A DNA stretch of 36,361 nt from Bacteroidota bacterium (lineage in GTDB: Bacteria > Bacteroidota > Ignavibacteria > UBA10030 > UBA6906), in assembly GCA_020846365.1 (NCBI GenBank), contig JADLEA010000415.1:1-36361 (forward strand), written 5' to 3'. Below, piece after piece: positions 8,675 through 16,350 of this stretch. The translations under genes and the position numbers were made by a program. The notes beneath the pieces are model-generated. The model worked only from the letters and a program-made list of their open reading frames with translations. It had not been told where the DNA came from and did no database searches. The first letter of the stretch is position 1, and the number at the start of each line of letters is the position of its first letter.

Positions 8675-9727
8675 ATGGACTCCGAATCCATTGCCCGCGT
8701 AGACAAGGCCAACATGTTTAGTTTGCTCCGCGGTTTCCCCCAACAGGTTTCCGAGGCGCTGGAGATCGGCCGGAACGCCGGGGTACGGCTCCGGGCGACC
8801 GGCATCCACAACATCGTCGTGTGTGGACTCGGCGGCTCGGCCATCGGCGGAGACCTGCTCCGTTCGTATCTTGCCGACGAGCTGAAGATCCCGTTTCTTG
8901 TCAACCGCAACTATACGCTTCCGAAATTCGTGGGTCCGGATACCCTCGTCATCATCTCGAGTTACTCCGGGAACACAGAGGAAACCAACGCGGCGCACCG
9001 CGAGGCCCTCAGGCGCAAAGCGCGCATTTTGTGCATTTCGTCGAACGGGACGACCGAAGTGCTTGCGCGGAAGGCGCGTACGCCCTTCATCAAAGTCCCC
9101 GGCGGCCTCCCCCCCCGGGCAGCACTCGGGTATGCATTCTTTCCGCTTCTCCTCACCCTCATGAACCTCGGCCTCGTCAAGAACAAACAGAAAGAGATCA
9201 AGGAGACCCTGTCGCTGCTCACCGTCAAGGCCGGCGAGTACACGTCGCCGGATCCCGCGTCGAACCGTGCGCTGGCACTCGCCCAGGAGATCAAGCACCG
9301 CATCGTGGTGTGCTACTCTTCAACGGAGCGATTCGACACCGTGAATACACGCTGGCGTGGCCAGATCGCAGAGAACGGCAAGGCACTTGCGTTCGGCCAC
9401 GTCCTGCCCGAAATGAATCACAACGAACTGGTGGGATGGAAGGTGCTGGAGAACGAGATGCAGGAGATGGCCGTGCTCTTCCTGCGCGACAAAGCGGACC
9501 ACCCTCGTGTGCAGATCCGCATGGGCATCACCAGGGAGATCATCGGGAAGCACACGTCGCACGTTACGGAGGTATGGAGCGAGGGGAATGGGCTCCTGGC
9601 CCGCATGTTTTCGCTGATCTACCTTGGCGACTGGGTAAGCTACTACCTGGCCATCCTTCACGAAGAGGATCCGACGCCGGTCGAGGTGATCAACTATCTC
9701 AAAACGGAGCTCGGGAAGGTGACATGA
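8675..9727 (+). CDS. bifunctional phosphoglucose/phosphomannose isomerase
   Basis: This SIS-domain enzyme interconverts fructose 6-phosphate with glucose 6-phosphate and mannose 6-phosphate; it is the type found in archaea and some bacteria in place of classical PGI. Motifs are GLGGSAIGGDLLRSYL (first SIS domain), ISSYSGNTEETNAAH (phosphate-binding serines), PPRAALGYAF and MNHNELVGW near residue 250. The track starts at a GTG at 8657; I prefer the ATG at 8675 because AAAGGA lies 4 bases before it and the family begins close to this point, giving 350 residues. Its stop overlaps the ATG of a 31-residue membrane peptide. Product class is firm; dual specificity is inferred from the family. Confidence 0.88.
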   Translation: MDSESIARVDKANMFSLLRGFPQQVSEALEIGRNAGVRLRATGIHNIVVCGLGGSAIGGDLLRSYLADELKIPFLVNRNYTLPKFVGPDTLVIISSYSGNTEETNAAHREALRRKARILCISSNGTTEVLARKARTPFIKVPGGLPPRAALGYAFFPLLLTLMNLGLVKNKQKEIKETLSLLTVKAGEYTSPDPASNRALALAQEIKHRIVVCYSSTERFDTVNTRWRGQIAENGKALAFGHVLPEMNHNELVGWKVLENEMQEMAVLFLRDKADHPRVQIRMGITREIIGKHTSHVTEVWSEGNGLLARMFSLIYLGDWVSYYLAILHEEDPTPVEVINYLKTELGKVT

Positions 9728-9819
9728 AGAAACAGCACTACATTGCCCTGGGAGTAGCGATACTCACGCTTGCTCTGATCCTCTTCGTCACCGTCTTCCG
9801 TGACGGCACCGCCTGGTAG
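9724..9819 (+). CDS. 31-residue single-span membrane peptide coupled to the isomerase gene
   Basis: The ATG at 9724 overlaps the TGA of the preceding isomerase gene (ATGA), and the frame closes with TAG at 9817-9819. The product begins with a basic MKKQHY, then has about 18 hydrophobic residues (IALGVAILTLALILFVTV), and ends FRDGTAW. It therefore looks like a small single-pass membrane protein with its N-terminus in the cytoplasm, by the positive-inside rule. It is not listed as its own line in the ORF track, only as the end of a longer shadow frame. The overlap, the compact operon and the clean hydrophobic block support it as a real gene. I do not recognise the family. A chance ORF cannot be excluded. 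Confidence 0.6.
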   Translation: MKKQHYIALGVAILTLALILFVTVFRDGTAW

Positions 9820-9869
9820 CGCCGACGCGGTTCGTGCGAAGGGCGCGTGTGGTGCTGACCGGAACCCCG

Positions 9870-9897
9870 GGGAACGTGCGGTTGATTGCACGTTCCC
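9870..9897. terminator. perfect 10-bp inverted repeat between convergent operons
   Basis: GGGAACGTGC and GCACGTTCCC are perfectly complementary around an 8-base loop (GGTTGATT). The hairpin lies 50 bases after the small membrane peptide (plus) and 27 bases after the kinase gene (minus), where two transcripts converge. Neither side has a T run, so it may be a bidirectional terminator or RNA 3'-end stabiliser, not a classical intrinsic terminator. Confidence 0.55.
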
Positions 9898-9924
9898 GGC
9901 ATGCCGCGTGCTGGCCGGCGCACA

Positions 9925-11007
9925 TCAGCGCTGAATACGCGCAGACCCTCCTTTGGCAAATGCGCGAACCTGTTCGACGGTAGCCATCGTCGTGTCTCCC
10001 GGGAAAGTCGTGAGCAACGCGCCGTGCGCCCATCCCAGCCTCACCGCTTCGTCCGGATTCTCGTCCGAGAGCAACCCGTAGATAAATCCGCTGGCAAAGC
10101 CGTCCCCTCCCCCGACCCGGTCTAGCACGGTCAATTCCGCCGTCGGGGCCGTGAACGTCTTCCCGTTCAGCCAGGCCACGGCGCTCCAGCTATGATGGTT
10201 GGTGGAGTGCACCTCGCGCAGCGTGGTCGCCACCCCCTTGACATGCGGATGCTTTTTCAAAACGTTGTCGATCATGGCAAAGAAGGCGCTGGGGTCAAGT
10301 TTGGACTTCGCTTCCACCTCGGGGCCGGGGATCCCGAGGCCTTTCTGCAAATCTTCCTCATTCCCGACGAGCACGTCCACGTTCTGCACGATGCGTCCGA
10401 TAACATCGACGGCCTTCTGTTGTCCACCCCAGATGTTCCAGAGCTTCTCGCGGAAGTTCAGGTCGAAGCTGGTAATCGCTCCCGCCTTCCGGGCTGCCTT
10501 CATCCCTTCGACGATTACCTCACCGGTGGATTCGGAGAGGGCGGCGAAGATGCCTCCGCTATGGAACCATTTCACGCCGCCGGCGAAAATGGCGGCCCAG
10601 TCGAAATCGCCCGGCTTCAACTGCGCGGCTGCTTCGTTGCTCCGGTTATAAAACACCACAGGGGCGCGCACACCCTGTCCGCGGTCACTGTACACCGTGG
10701 CCATGTTCGGGCCGTTCACGCCGTTGTGTTTGAACCGTTTGTAGAACGGGCGCACGCCCATGGCTCTCACCCGTTCCGCTATCAGATCGCCGATAGGATA
10801 CTCCACCATCGCAGTGGCAATGCCGGTGTTCATCCGGAAACAGTCCGCAAGGTTCGCGGCTACGTTGAACTCTCCACCGCTGACATGGATCTTGCACTCC
10901 GTCGCCTTACGAAAGGGGATGATCCCTGGATCCAGCCGGTGCACCAGTGCGCCGAGCGAGACGAGGTCCAGGGCGGCATCTTTGCGTATGGTCAAGCCTG
11001 AACTCAT
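9925..11007 (-). CDS. PfkB-family sugar kinase, 2-keto-3-deoxygluconate kinase-like
   Basis: This is a ribokinase-fold carbohydrate kinase. I place the start at 11007 (MSSGLTIRKD), not the track start at 11157, because GGAGG lies 5 bases before this ATG and the kinase fold begins at ALDLVSLGALVHRLDP. This gives 360 residues. Evidence includes KIHVSGGEFNVAANLA (N-terminal substrate region), FDLNFREKLW, which is typical of KDG kinases, NEEDL, and the catalytic GxGD motif DRVGGGDGFASGF in which the Asp is the base. KDG kinases make 2-keto-3-deoxy-6-phosphogluconate for Entner-Doudoroff-type sugar-acid catabolism. No aldolase or transporter is next to it, so the substrate remains tentative. It is transcribed alone from a divergent promoter region. 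Confidence 0.82.
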   Translation of the reverse strand: MSSGLTIRKDAALDLVSLGALVHRLDPGIIPFRKATECKIHVSGGEFNVAANLADCFRMNTGIATAMVEYPIGDLIAERVRAMGVRPFYKRFKHNGVNGPNMATVYSDRGQGVRAPVVFYNRSNEAAAQLKPGDFDWAAIFAGGVKWFHSGGIFAALSESTGEVIVEGMKAARKAGAITSFDLNFREKLWNIWGGQQKAVDVIGRIVQNVDVLVGNEEDLQKGLGIPGPEVEAKSKLDPSAFFAMIDNVLKKHPHVKGVATTLREVHSTNHHSWSAVAWLNGKTFTAPTAELTVLDRVGGGDGFASGFIYGLLSDENPDEAVRLGWAHGALLTTFPGDTTMATVEQVRAFAKGGSARIQR

Positions 11008-11047
11008 GAAGTCCTCCGTGTTCTCCTGTGGTGTTTCGTGTGGAAAA

Positions 11048-11078
11048 TTAATATCGCTCCCAGCATACCCATTGTCAA
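11048..11078 (-). promoter_or_regulatory. promoter of the PfkB-family kinase gene
   Basis: On the minus strand a perfect TTGACA -35 box (plus-strand 11073-11078) is followed after 18 bases by ATATTA, or after 19 by TATTAA. The -10 ends about 40 bases before the ATG at 11007, with the GGAGG ribosome-binding site in between. Confidence 0.55.
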
Positions 11079-11145
11079 TACATCTTTCGACCCGGGGGCG
11101 CATGGGCTGCCCCGTAAAGTAACTCGCCCGCATCGCCGCATCCGG

Positions 11146-11174
11146 TTGCAACTTCATCCAAAACTTTCTACCAT
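11146..11174 (+). promoter_or_regulatory. promoter candidate for the three-gene envelope operon
   Basis: TTGCAA and TACCAT are separated by 17 bases and end 39 bases before the ATG at 11214. It is divergent from the kinase promoter. The -10 box is identical to that at 4401-4429. Confidence 0.4.
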
Positions 11175-11213
11175 GCAGTGGAATACGGGGTTTCGGAATC
11201 TGTCGGGCCGGAT

Positions 11214-14042
11214 ATGGAGCGGATCGCCTTGCGAATATTCCTCATCGTCGCCTTTCTTGCACTTGCGGAGGTGGCTCACGCCCAGTTTTTTTACTTCGGG
11301 CGGAACAAGGTGCAGTACACCGATTTTGAGTGGCATGTCCTCAAGACGGAGCACTTTGACATCTACTACTATCCGGAGATGAAGGACCTGGCGGAACGGG
11401 GTGCGCACTTCGCCGAAGAAGCGTACCGCGGTCTGGAAATCCGGTTCAACCACTCCCTGAACACGCGCGTCCCCCTGATCTTCTACAGCTCCCACCTGCA
11501 TTTCCAACAGACCAACACCATCGGCGGCTTCATCCCCGAAGGCGTCGGTGGGTTCTTCGAATTCCTGAAAGGCCGCGTGGTCATCCCCTCGGACGGGTCC
11601 ACGTCCCAGTTCCGCCATGTAATCCGGCACGAGCTGGTCCATGTCTTCATGCACAGCAAGATGAGCCGCGTCCTGACCGACCACCGCAAGACGCAGGATC
11701 GCTATCCGCCGCTCTGGTTCGTGGAAGGCCTCGCCGAGTACTGGTCGACAGACTGGGACTCACAGGCGGAAATGGTCATGAGAGACGCCGTGCTGAGCGA
11801 CCTCATTGTCGGACTGGAGGACATGTCGCGCATCTACGGCTCCTTCCTCATGTACAAGGCCGGCCAGCATGTCCTGACGTATATCGGCAAACACTACGGA
11901 GAGGAGAAGATCCTCCTCCTGATGGAAAACTTCTGGAAAGAATCATCGTTCAACGATGTGCTGAAGATCACCATCGGCAAAACCTTCAAGGAGTTCGACG
12001 AAGAATGGCTGTATAGTCTGAAGAAGGCATACTACCCCCTCCTCGCGTCCAAAGACCAGCCCAGCAAGGTGACGAAGAAAGTCGCCGTCGAGGGATTCAA
12101 CACGAAGCCCGTGGTGTTCGAACACGACACGACACGGGAGGTCTACTTCATCGGCAACCGCACCGGCTATACCGGTATCTACCGGAAGCTCCTCGGCAAA
12201 GAGACGCTTGAAGACGAAGTGGAGAATGTCGTGGAAGGGGAACAAACAGACGAGTTCGAGGCCTTCCACCCGTTCAGAAGCCGCATCGATATCTCGCGTG
12301 AAGGGAGACTCGCCTTCGTTACCAAGAGCGGGGAGAACGATGCCCTGCACGTGTATGATGTCCTGACCGACGAGCTTGTGACCACGTTCCGCTTCCGCGA
12401 TCTGGTCAGCATCGGTTCCACATCCTGGGCGCCCGACGGGAAGCGGGTGGCGTTCTCCGCGATCAACAAGGCCGGACAGAATGACCTCTACATCCTGGAC
12501 ACTGAAACGCGCGCGCTGCAACCGTTGACCAACGATTACTACGACGACCGGGATCCGGCATGGTCACCGGACGGTCATCGCATTGCGTTCAGTTCCGACC
12601 GGACGCCGTACGGGGCGCAGGGGAAATACAATCTCTTTCTGTTTGACCTTCGCGACAACGATATCCGGTATCTTACGTGCGGTCCGCACAGCGACGCCTC
12701 CCCTGCCTGGTCACACGACGGCTCCCTGCTCGCCTTCACGTCGGATGTGGACGGCACCAACAACATCTGGGTCACGGACCCGAACAAGATGTTCCCGGGC
12801 GGAACGCGCACGATGACGCGCATCACCTCCTTCGTCACATCGGCGTTTGATCCGGCCTGGACATCCACCGGAGACCTCGTGTTCGCCACCTTCGAGCGAT
12901 TCAGCTTCCGCCTGCAGTCGCTCAAGGACGTTCGCAGCGTCTCCGATACATCCACCACCGTCCGGATCATGGATCTGTATGCCCGGGCCCGGCCCTGGGA
13001 AGCCAGGACCATCTCCGGAGAATCCGAGATCGAACACCTCAAATACCGCGGGGACTACAGCCTGGACATCGCCCAGAGCGCAATATCCACGGACCCGGTG
13101 TTCGGCACTTCGGGGGGCGCGTTTGTCGCATTGAGCGACCTTCTGGGAAACGATCAGTATTACTTCCTCCTCTATAATACGGCCCAGTCCCAGGACGAGC
13201 TCCTCTCCAGCTTCAACATCGCCATTTCACGGATTTCCCTGAGCCAGCGGACGAGCTACGCCTATGGAATCTACCGCTTCACGGGGAGAAGGTACGACCT
13301 GACATCAAAGGATGAGTTCTACTATGAGCGGGTGTTCGGAGGGTATTTTGCGCTCAGCTATCCCCTGACAAAATTCCAGCGCGTGGAAACCGGCATCAGC
13401 CTCAGCAACTCCAACCGCGAGGTGGATGGGGCCATCGAACAGCGCAAGGCCCTGCTGCTCTCCAACTCGATCGCCCTGACCCACGACAATTCCCTCTGGG
13501 GGCCCAGCGGACCGCTGGACGGAAGCCGGTTCAACTTGACGCTCGCCTACACCTCGGACATCCAGTATTCGAACGTCAACTACTTTTCGATCATCGCAGA
13601 CTACCGGCATTATACACGGCTTTCGCAGCGGAGCGCATTCGCTTCCCGGTTCTGGATCTTCTACAATCACGGCAAGGAGTCGCGACGTTTTGTCATGGGC
13701 GGGAGTTGGGACCTGCGCGGCTTCGAGAGATGGAGCGTCCGCGGGGAGAAGCTCTGGTTGACGAGTCATGAGCTGCGCTTCCCGTTTATCGACGAGCTCG
13801 CCATCCGCTTCCCGGTCTTCGGCCTGAGCTTCTTCTCCATCCGGGGTGCATTGTTCTTTGACGCGGGAGGAGCGTGGGATCGCACGTATGTCGAGACCCT
13901 CGGGAGCACAGGGGGCGGTCTGCGCATGAACCTGGGAGGATTCCTGGTCATTCGTTATGACGTCGGCAAACGCATCGAAGAGAACTTCTCCAGGTTCCAG
14001 AACGGGCTGTTTCATCAGGTGTTCTTCGGATGGGATTTCTGA
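11214..14042 (+). CDS. outer-membrane fusion: gluzincin-like peptidase + TolB-like propeller + Omp85-type barrel
   Basis: I use the ATG at 11214 because it gives a standard signal peptide (RIALRIFLIVAFLALAEVAHA, cleavage before QFFYF); the track start at 11178 is a GTG upstream. The mature protein of about 920 residues has three parts. Residues about 25-270 resemble the peptidase MA family, with HELVH at 139-143 and GLAEYW holding a Glu at about 175, consistent with a zinc gluzincin. Residues about 390-570 carry four PD40-type repeats (SWAPDGKRVAFS, AWSPDGHRIAFSSD, AWSHDGSLLAFTSD, AWTSTGDLVFA). From about residue 660 the sequence is beta-barrel-like, with the Omp85 loop motif DLRGFE near 835 and a terminal phenylalanine (FFGWDF). 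POTRA domains are missing. It overlaps the next gene by one base. Family members are known in Bacteroidota-like genomes, but the function is not established. Confidence 0.82.
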   Translation: MERIALRIFLIVAFLALAEVAHAQFFYFGRNKVQYTDFEWHVLKTEHFDIYYYPEMKDLAERGAHFAEEAYRGLEIRFNHSLNTRVPLIFYSSHLHFQQTNTIGGFIPEGVGGFFEFLKGRVVIPSDGSTSQFRHVIRHELVHVFMHSKMSRVLTDHRKTQDRYPPLWFVEGLAEYWSTDWDSQAEMVMRDAVLSDLIVGLEDMSRIYGSFLMYKAGQHVLTYIGKHYGEEKILLLMENFWKESSFNDVLKITIGKTFKEFDEEWLYSLKKAYYPLLASKDQPSKVTKKVAVEGFNTKPVVFEHDTTREVYFIGNRTGYTGIYRKLLGKETLEDEVENVVEGEQTDEFEAFHPFRSRIDISREGRLAFVTKSGENDALHVYDVLTDELVTTFRFRDLVSIGSTSWAPDGKRVAFSAINKAGQNDLYILDTETRALQPLTNDYYDDRDPAWSPDGHRIAFSSDRTPYGAQGKYNLFLFDLRDNDIRYLTCGPHSDASPAWSHDGSLLAFTSDVDGTNNIWVTDPNKMFPGGTRTMTRITSFVTSAFDPAWTSTGDLVFATFERFSFRLQSLKDVRSVSDTSTTVRIMDLYARARPWEARTISGESEIEHLKYRGDYSLDIAQSAISTDPVFGTSGGAFVALSDLLGNDQYYFLLYNTAQSQDELLSSFNIAISRISLSQRTSYAYGIYRFTGRRYDLTSKDEFYYERVFGGYFALSYPLTKFQRVETGISLSNSNREVDGAIEQRKALLLSNSIALTHDNSLWGPSGPLDGSRFNLTLAYTSDIQYSNVNYFSIIADYRHYTRLSQRSAFASRFWIFYNHGKESRRFVMGGSWDLRGFERWSVRGEKLWLTSHELRFPFIDELAIRFPVFGLSFFSIRGALFFDAGGAWDRTYVETLGSTGGGLRMNLGGFLVIRYDVGKRIEENFSRFQNGLFHQVFFGWDF

Positions 14043-15322
14043 TGCGGACCACCCACGAATTCCCGGGAGGAATACCGGGCCGTCGTTGTGCAGAAAATGA
14101 CCTGCATGCCGGCCGGCACCTGTCACCCGGACCGGCGAAAGACCTCGCGCACTTCCTCCGTGTGTTGCCCGCAATCGTCGCACGTTCCCTCTGTGGAGGT
14201 CTCCTCCTCCTGTCGGCCGAAGGATGCAGCGGGCTCCGCCTTCCCGAGGCCCCGCGGGATTCTGCATTCAGCATCCGGACCTTTGCCACAAACACGATGC
14301 GCAACAACGAAGTGCCAGCCATCCCCGGTCCTCCGCTCGTGCTTGATTGGGAAGAAGACCTGACGGCGGGGTTCGGTGAGGGTGCCCCCCTGCTCGTGGA
14401 CAGCGTGCTCTTTCTCGGCAACCTCCGGGGCGAACTGTATGCCCTGAACGCCGGGACAGGCAAGCGGTTCGGATGGGTGACCCTCGGCGGAGCGATTCAC
14501 GGAGCGCCGGTTCTTGTCGGCAACACCGCGATCGTTCCTCTCGCTGGATCGCGGGAGTCGCTTGTGGCATATGATTTCCTCGAGGGCAGGATCCTGTGGC
14601 GTCAGGAACTCGGCGACATTCATGTCTCCCCGCTCCTCCTGGGTTCTCGCGTCTTCGTCGCGAATACCATCGGGGTGGTGCATTGTGTCTCCCTGGACGA
14701 CGGCGCGCCTGTCTGGAAATTCGAGCTCCCTGAGAACAAGGCCCTGAAGGGAATCCGTTCATCTCCTGCCGGGTTTGGCCGCTCGGTGTTCTTCGGCGCG
14801 GATGATGGGTTCCTGTACCATCTCAATGCCGCCACCGGCAGCCAGGAGTGGCGGTTCGACGCAGGCGCGTCGATCCAGGCAACGCCGGTGTTGCACGAAG
14901 GGCGCGTGTACATCGGCACGCTTGCAGGCAAACTCTTCGCCATTGCCGATTCAACAGGCAGACCTGAGTGGTCGTGTGATGTGGGCGGATCCATCTATGG
15001 CACTGCCCTCGTCGATTCTGCCCTTGTGATCGTCGGAACCACCGCCGGCGACGTCATTGGATTGCAGCGCTTGACGGGGAAGATCATGTGGAAAACGGAA
15101 TTGCGTGCCCCGGTCAATTCCGGAATCCTCGGGGCCGGCGAGTTCGTGTATGCCGGGACCCTCAGGAAAGACCTCGTCGCAATCCGTCGAACGACAGGCG
15201 AAATCGTCTGGCGCGGCACAACAGGCGGGAGAGTGAAGACAACCCCAACTGCTGGCCTGGGCCGCTTGTTTGTTGCCGGGGATAATCGGGTCGTGCAGGC
15301 CTTCAAGGAGGAAAAGAGATGA
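14042..15322 (+). CDS. PQQ-type beta-propeller protein, probably a lipoprotein (BamB-like fold)
   Basis: The protein has seven or eight propeller blades of the PQQ/BamB type, each with a pattern such as LRGELYALNAGTGKR, FLYHLNAATGSQEWRFDAG, GKLFAIADSTGRPEW and GDVIGLQRLTGKIMW. Near residue 53 lies a hydrophobic run with a possible lipobox (LLLLSAEGCSG), so it may be anchored in a membrane. The start is uncertain. The ATG at 14042 overlaps the previous stop (TGATG) but leaves about 40 residues before the hydrophobic run; the in-frame GTG at 14162 would give a normal signal peptide but has no visible ribosome-binding site. No PQQ-enzyme active-site residues are evident, so a scaffold role is more likely. 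Its stop overlaps the start of the PEGA gene (ATGA). Confidence 0.75.
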   Translation: MRTTHEFPGGIPGRRCAENDLHAGRHLSPGPAKDLAHFLRVLPAIVARSLCGGLLLLSAEGCSGLRLPEAPRDSAFSIRTFATNTMRNNEVPAIPGPPLVLDWEEDLTAGFGEGAPLLVDSVLFLGNLRGELYALNAGTGKRFGWVTLGGAIHGAPVLVGNTAIVPLAGSRESLVAYDFLEGRILWRQELGDIHVSPLLLGSRVFVANTIGVVHCVSLDDGAPVWKFELPENKALKGIRSSPAGFGRSVFFGADDGFLYHLNAATGSQEWRFDAGASIQATPVLHEGRVYIGTLAGKLFAIADSTGRPEWSCDVGGSIYGTALVDSALVIVGTTAGDVIGLQRLTGKIMWKTELRAPVNSGILGAGEFVYAGTLRKDLVAIRRTTGEIVWRGTTGGRVKTTPTAGLGRLFVAGDNRVVQAFKEEKR

Positions 15323-16236
15323 TCCGGACACCTGGACTTTCGGCGTGTGTCGCGTTCATGCTCCTCCTTGGACAGTCCGCATTCGCGTGGCCGGGAGCAT
15401 CCGGCACAACGACGTTGTCAGACCCAATCTCAATCACCGATACGGCCCCGTCTGCCAATACCACCTCGATCGCCGATACGTCTTCGGTCGCTGACACTAC
15501 CGCTGCGGCAGACACAACCACAACCGCACGACGATCGAGTATAATCATTACTACGGATCTTGACAGCGCGCTCGTTTTCCTGGATTCTGTCTATGTGGGC
15601 CGGACCCCGTTTTCCACGGACACGCTCCAGCCCGGAACCCACGTTCTGAGAATCAGCCACCCCCATGTGGAGAGTTGGCACGGAGGGATTGTCACGGACA
15701 CGCTGCGATTGGCACCCGGCGAATCCAGAACCGTGCGGTACAACGTCCGCACCTACATGTCGGTGACCAGCCTGCCTCCCGGTGCCGATGTGTACGTGGA
15801 TGATTCGCTGGCGGGCCGGACACCGTTTCTTGTACTTCCATCCCTCCTGCGGGAGGATCTGCGCCTTACAGTGAAAAAAGAAGGGTTTGAGCCGGCGGGC
15901 ATGAGTGCCGCCACCCTTTCCGAGAGCGTATTCCAGGTTGCTCTCAGGGGCGGCTGGCAGAATCTGCCGGTTGAAGATTCCCCGTATTTTGAAGCACGGC
16001 CCGGTCTGTCTTCGCGCCGGATCGGCCTCTACCTTAGTGGCGGATTGTCGGTGCTTGCTGGCGCCGCCGCGGCCTACTGCAAAATTGCAGCAGACAACAG
16101 GCAAGCGGCGTACCTTGAGAGCGGAAACGCCGCGTTGCTTACCGAAAGGAGGAATCTCGACACCTGGGCCGGAATCTCCTTTGCGGTAACGCAGATCGGT
16201 TTGGCTGTCTTCTCCTACCTTCTCATCTCGGAATGA
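15319..16236 (+). CDS. secreted/membrane PEGA-domain protein with Thr/Ser/Asp-rich linker
   Basis: A signal peptide (ending GQSAFA, before WPG) is followed by a low-complexity linker of short degenerate repeats (ITDTAPSANT, IADTSSVADTTAAADTTTT; residues about 34-72). Two PEGA-like domains follow, at about 75-135 (SALVFLDSVYVGRTPFST, LQPGTHVLRISH) and 140-210 (PPGADVYVDDSLAGRTPFLV, LRLTVKKEGFEPAG). PEGA domains are often found on surface or envelope proteins. The last 70 residues hold two hydrophobic segments (LYLSGGLSVLAGAAAAY, WAGISFAVTQIGLAVFSYLL) that probably anchor it in the inner membrane, with the linker and PEGA part outside the cytoplasm. It overlaps the PQQ-propeller gene by 4 bases (ATGA). 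It is the last gene of the three-gene unit; a new promoter lies 28 bases downstream. Confidence 0.78.
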   Translation: MIRTPGLSACVAFMLLLGQSAFAWPGASGTTTLSDPISITDTAPSANTTSIADTSSVADTTAAADTTTTARRSSIIITTDLDSALVFLDSVYVGRTPFSTDTLQPGTHVLRISHPHVESWHGGIVTDTLRLAPGESRTVRYNVRTYMSVTSLPPGADVYVDDSLAGRTPFLVLPSLLREDLRLTVKKEGFEPAGMSAATLSESVFQVALRGGWQNLPVEDSPYFEARPGLSSRRIGLYLSGGLSVLAGAAAAYCKIAADNRQAAYLESGNAALLTERRNLDTWAGISFAVTQIGLAVFSYLLISE

Positions 16237-16264
16237 CAGAGACAGCCGTAACCTCTTGCAAACC

Positions 16265-16293
16265 TTGACTTTCACGCACGTTCACCCTATATT
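16265..16293 (+). promoter_or_regulatory. promoter of the Crp/Fnr-family gene
   Basis: TTGACT and TATATT are separated by exactly 17 bases. The spacer holds a direct repeat TTCAC-5-TTCAC, one helical turn apart. The same hexamers with the same spacing recur at 20476-20504. Confidence 0.7.
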
Positions 16294-16350
16294 TCGACGT
16301 TGCGATCGGTCGTATCGCCAGGACACAGTCACCAATTGCCGGCCCACGCC

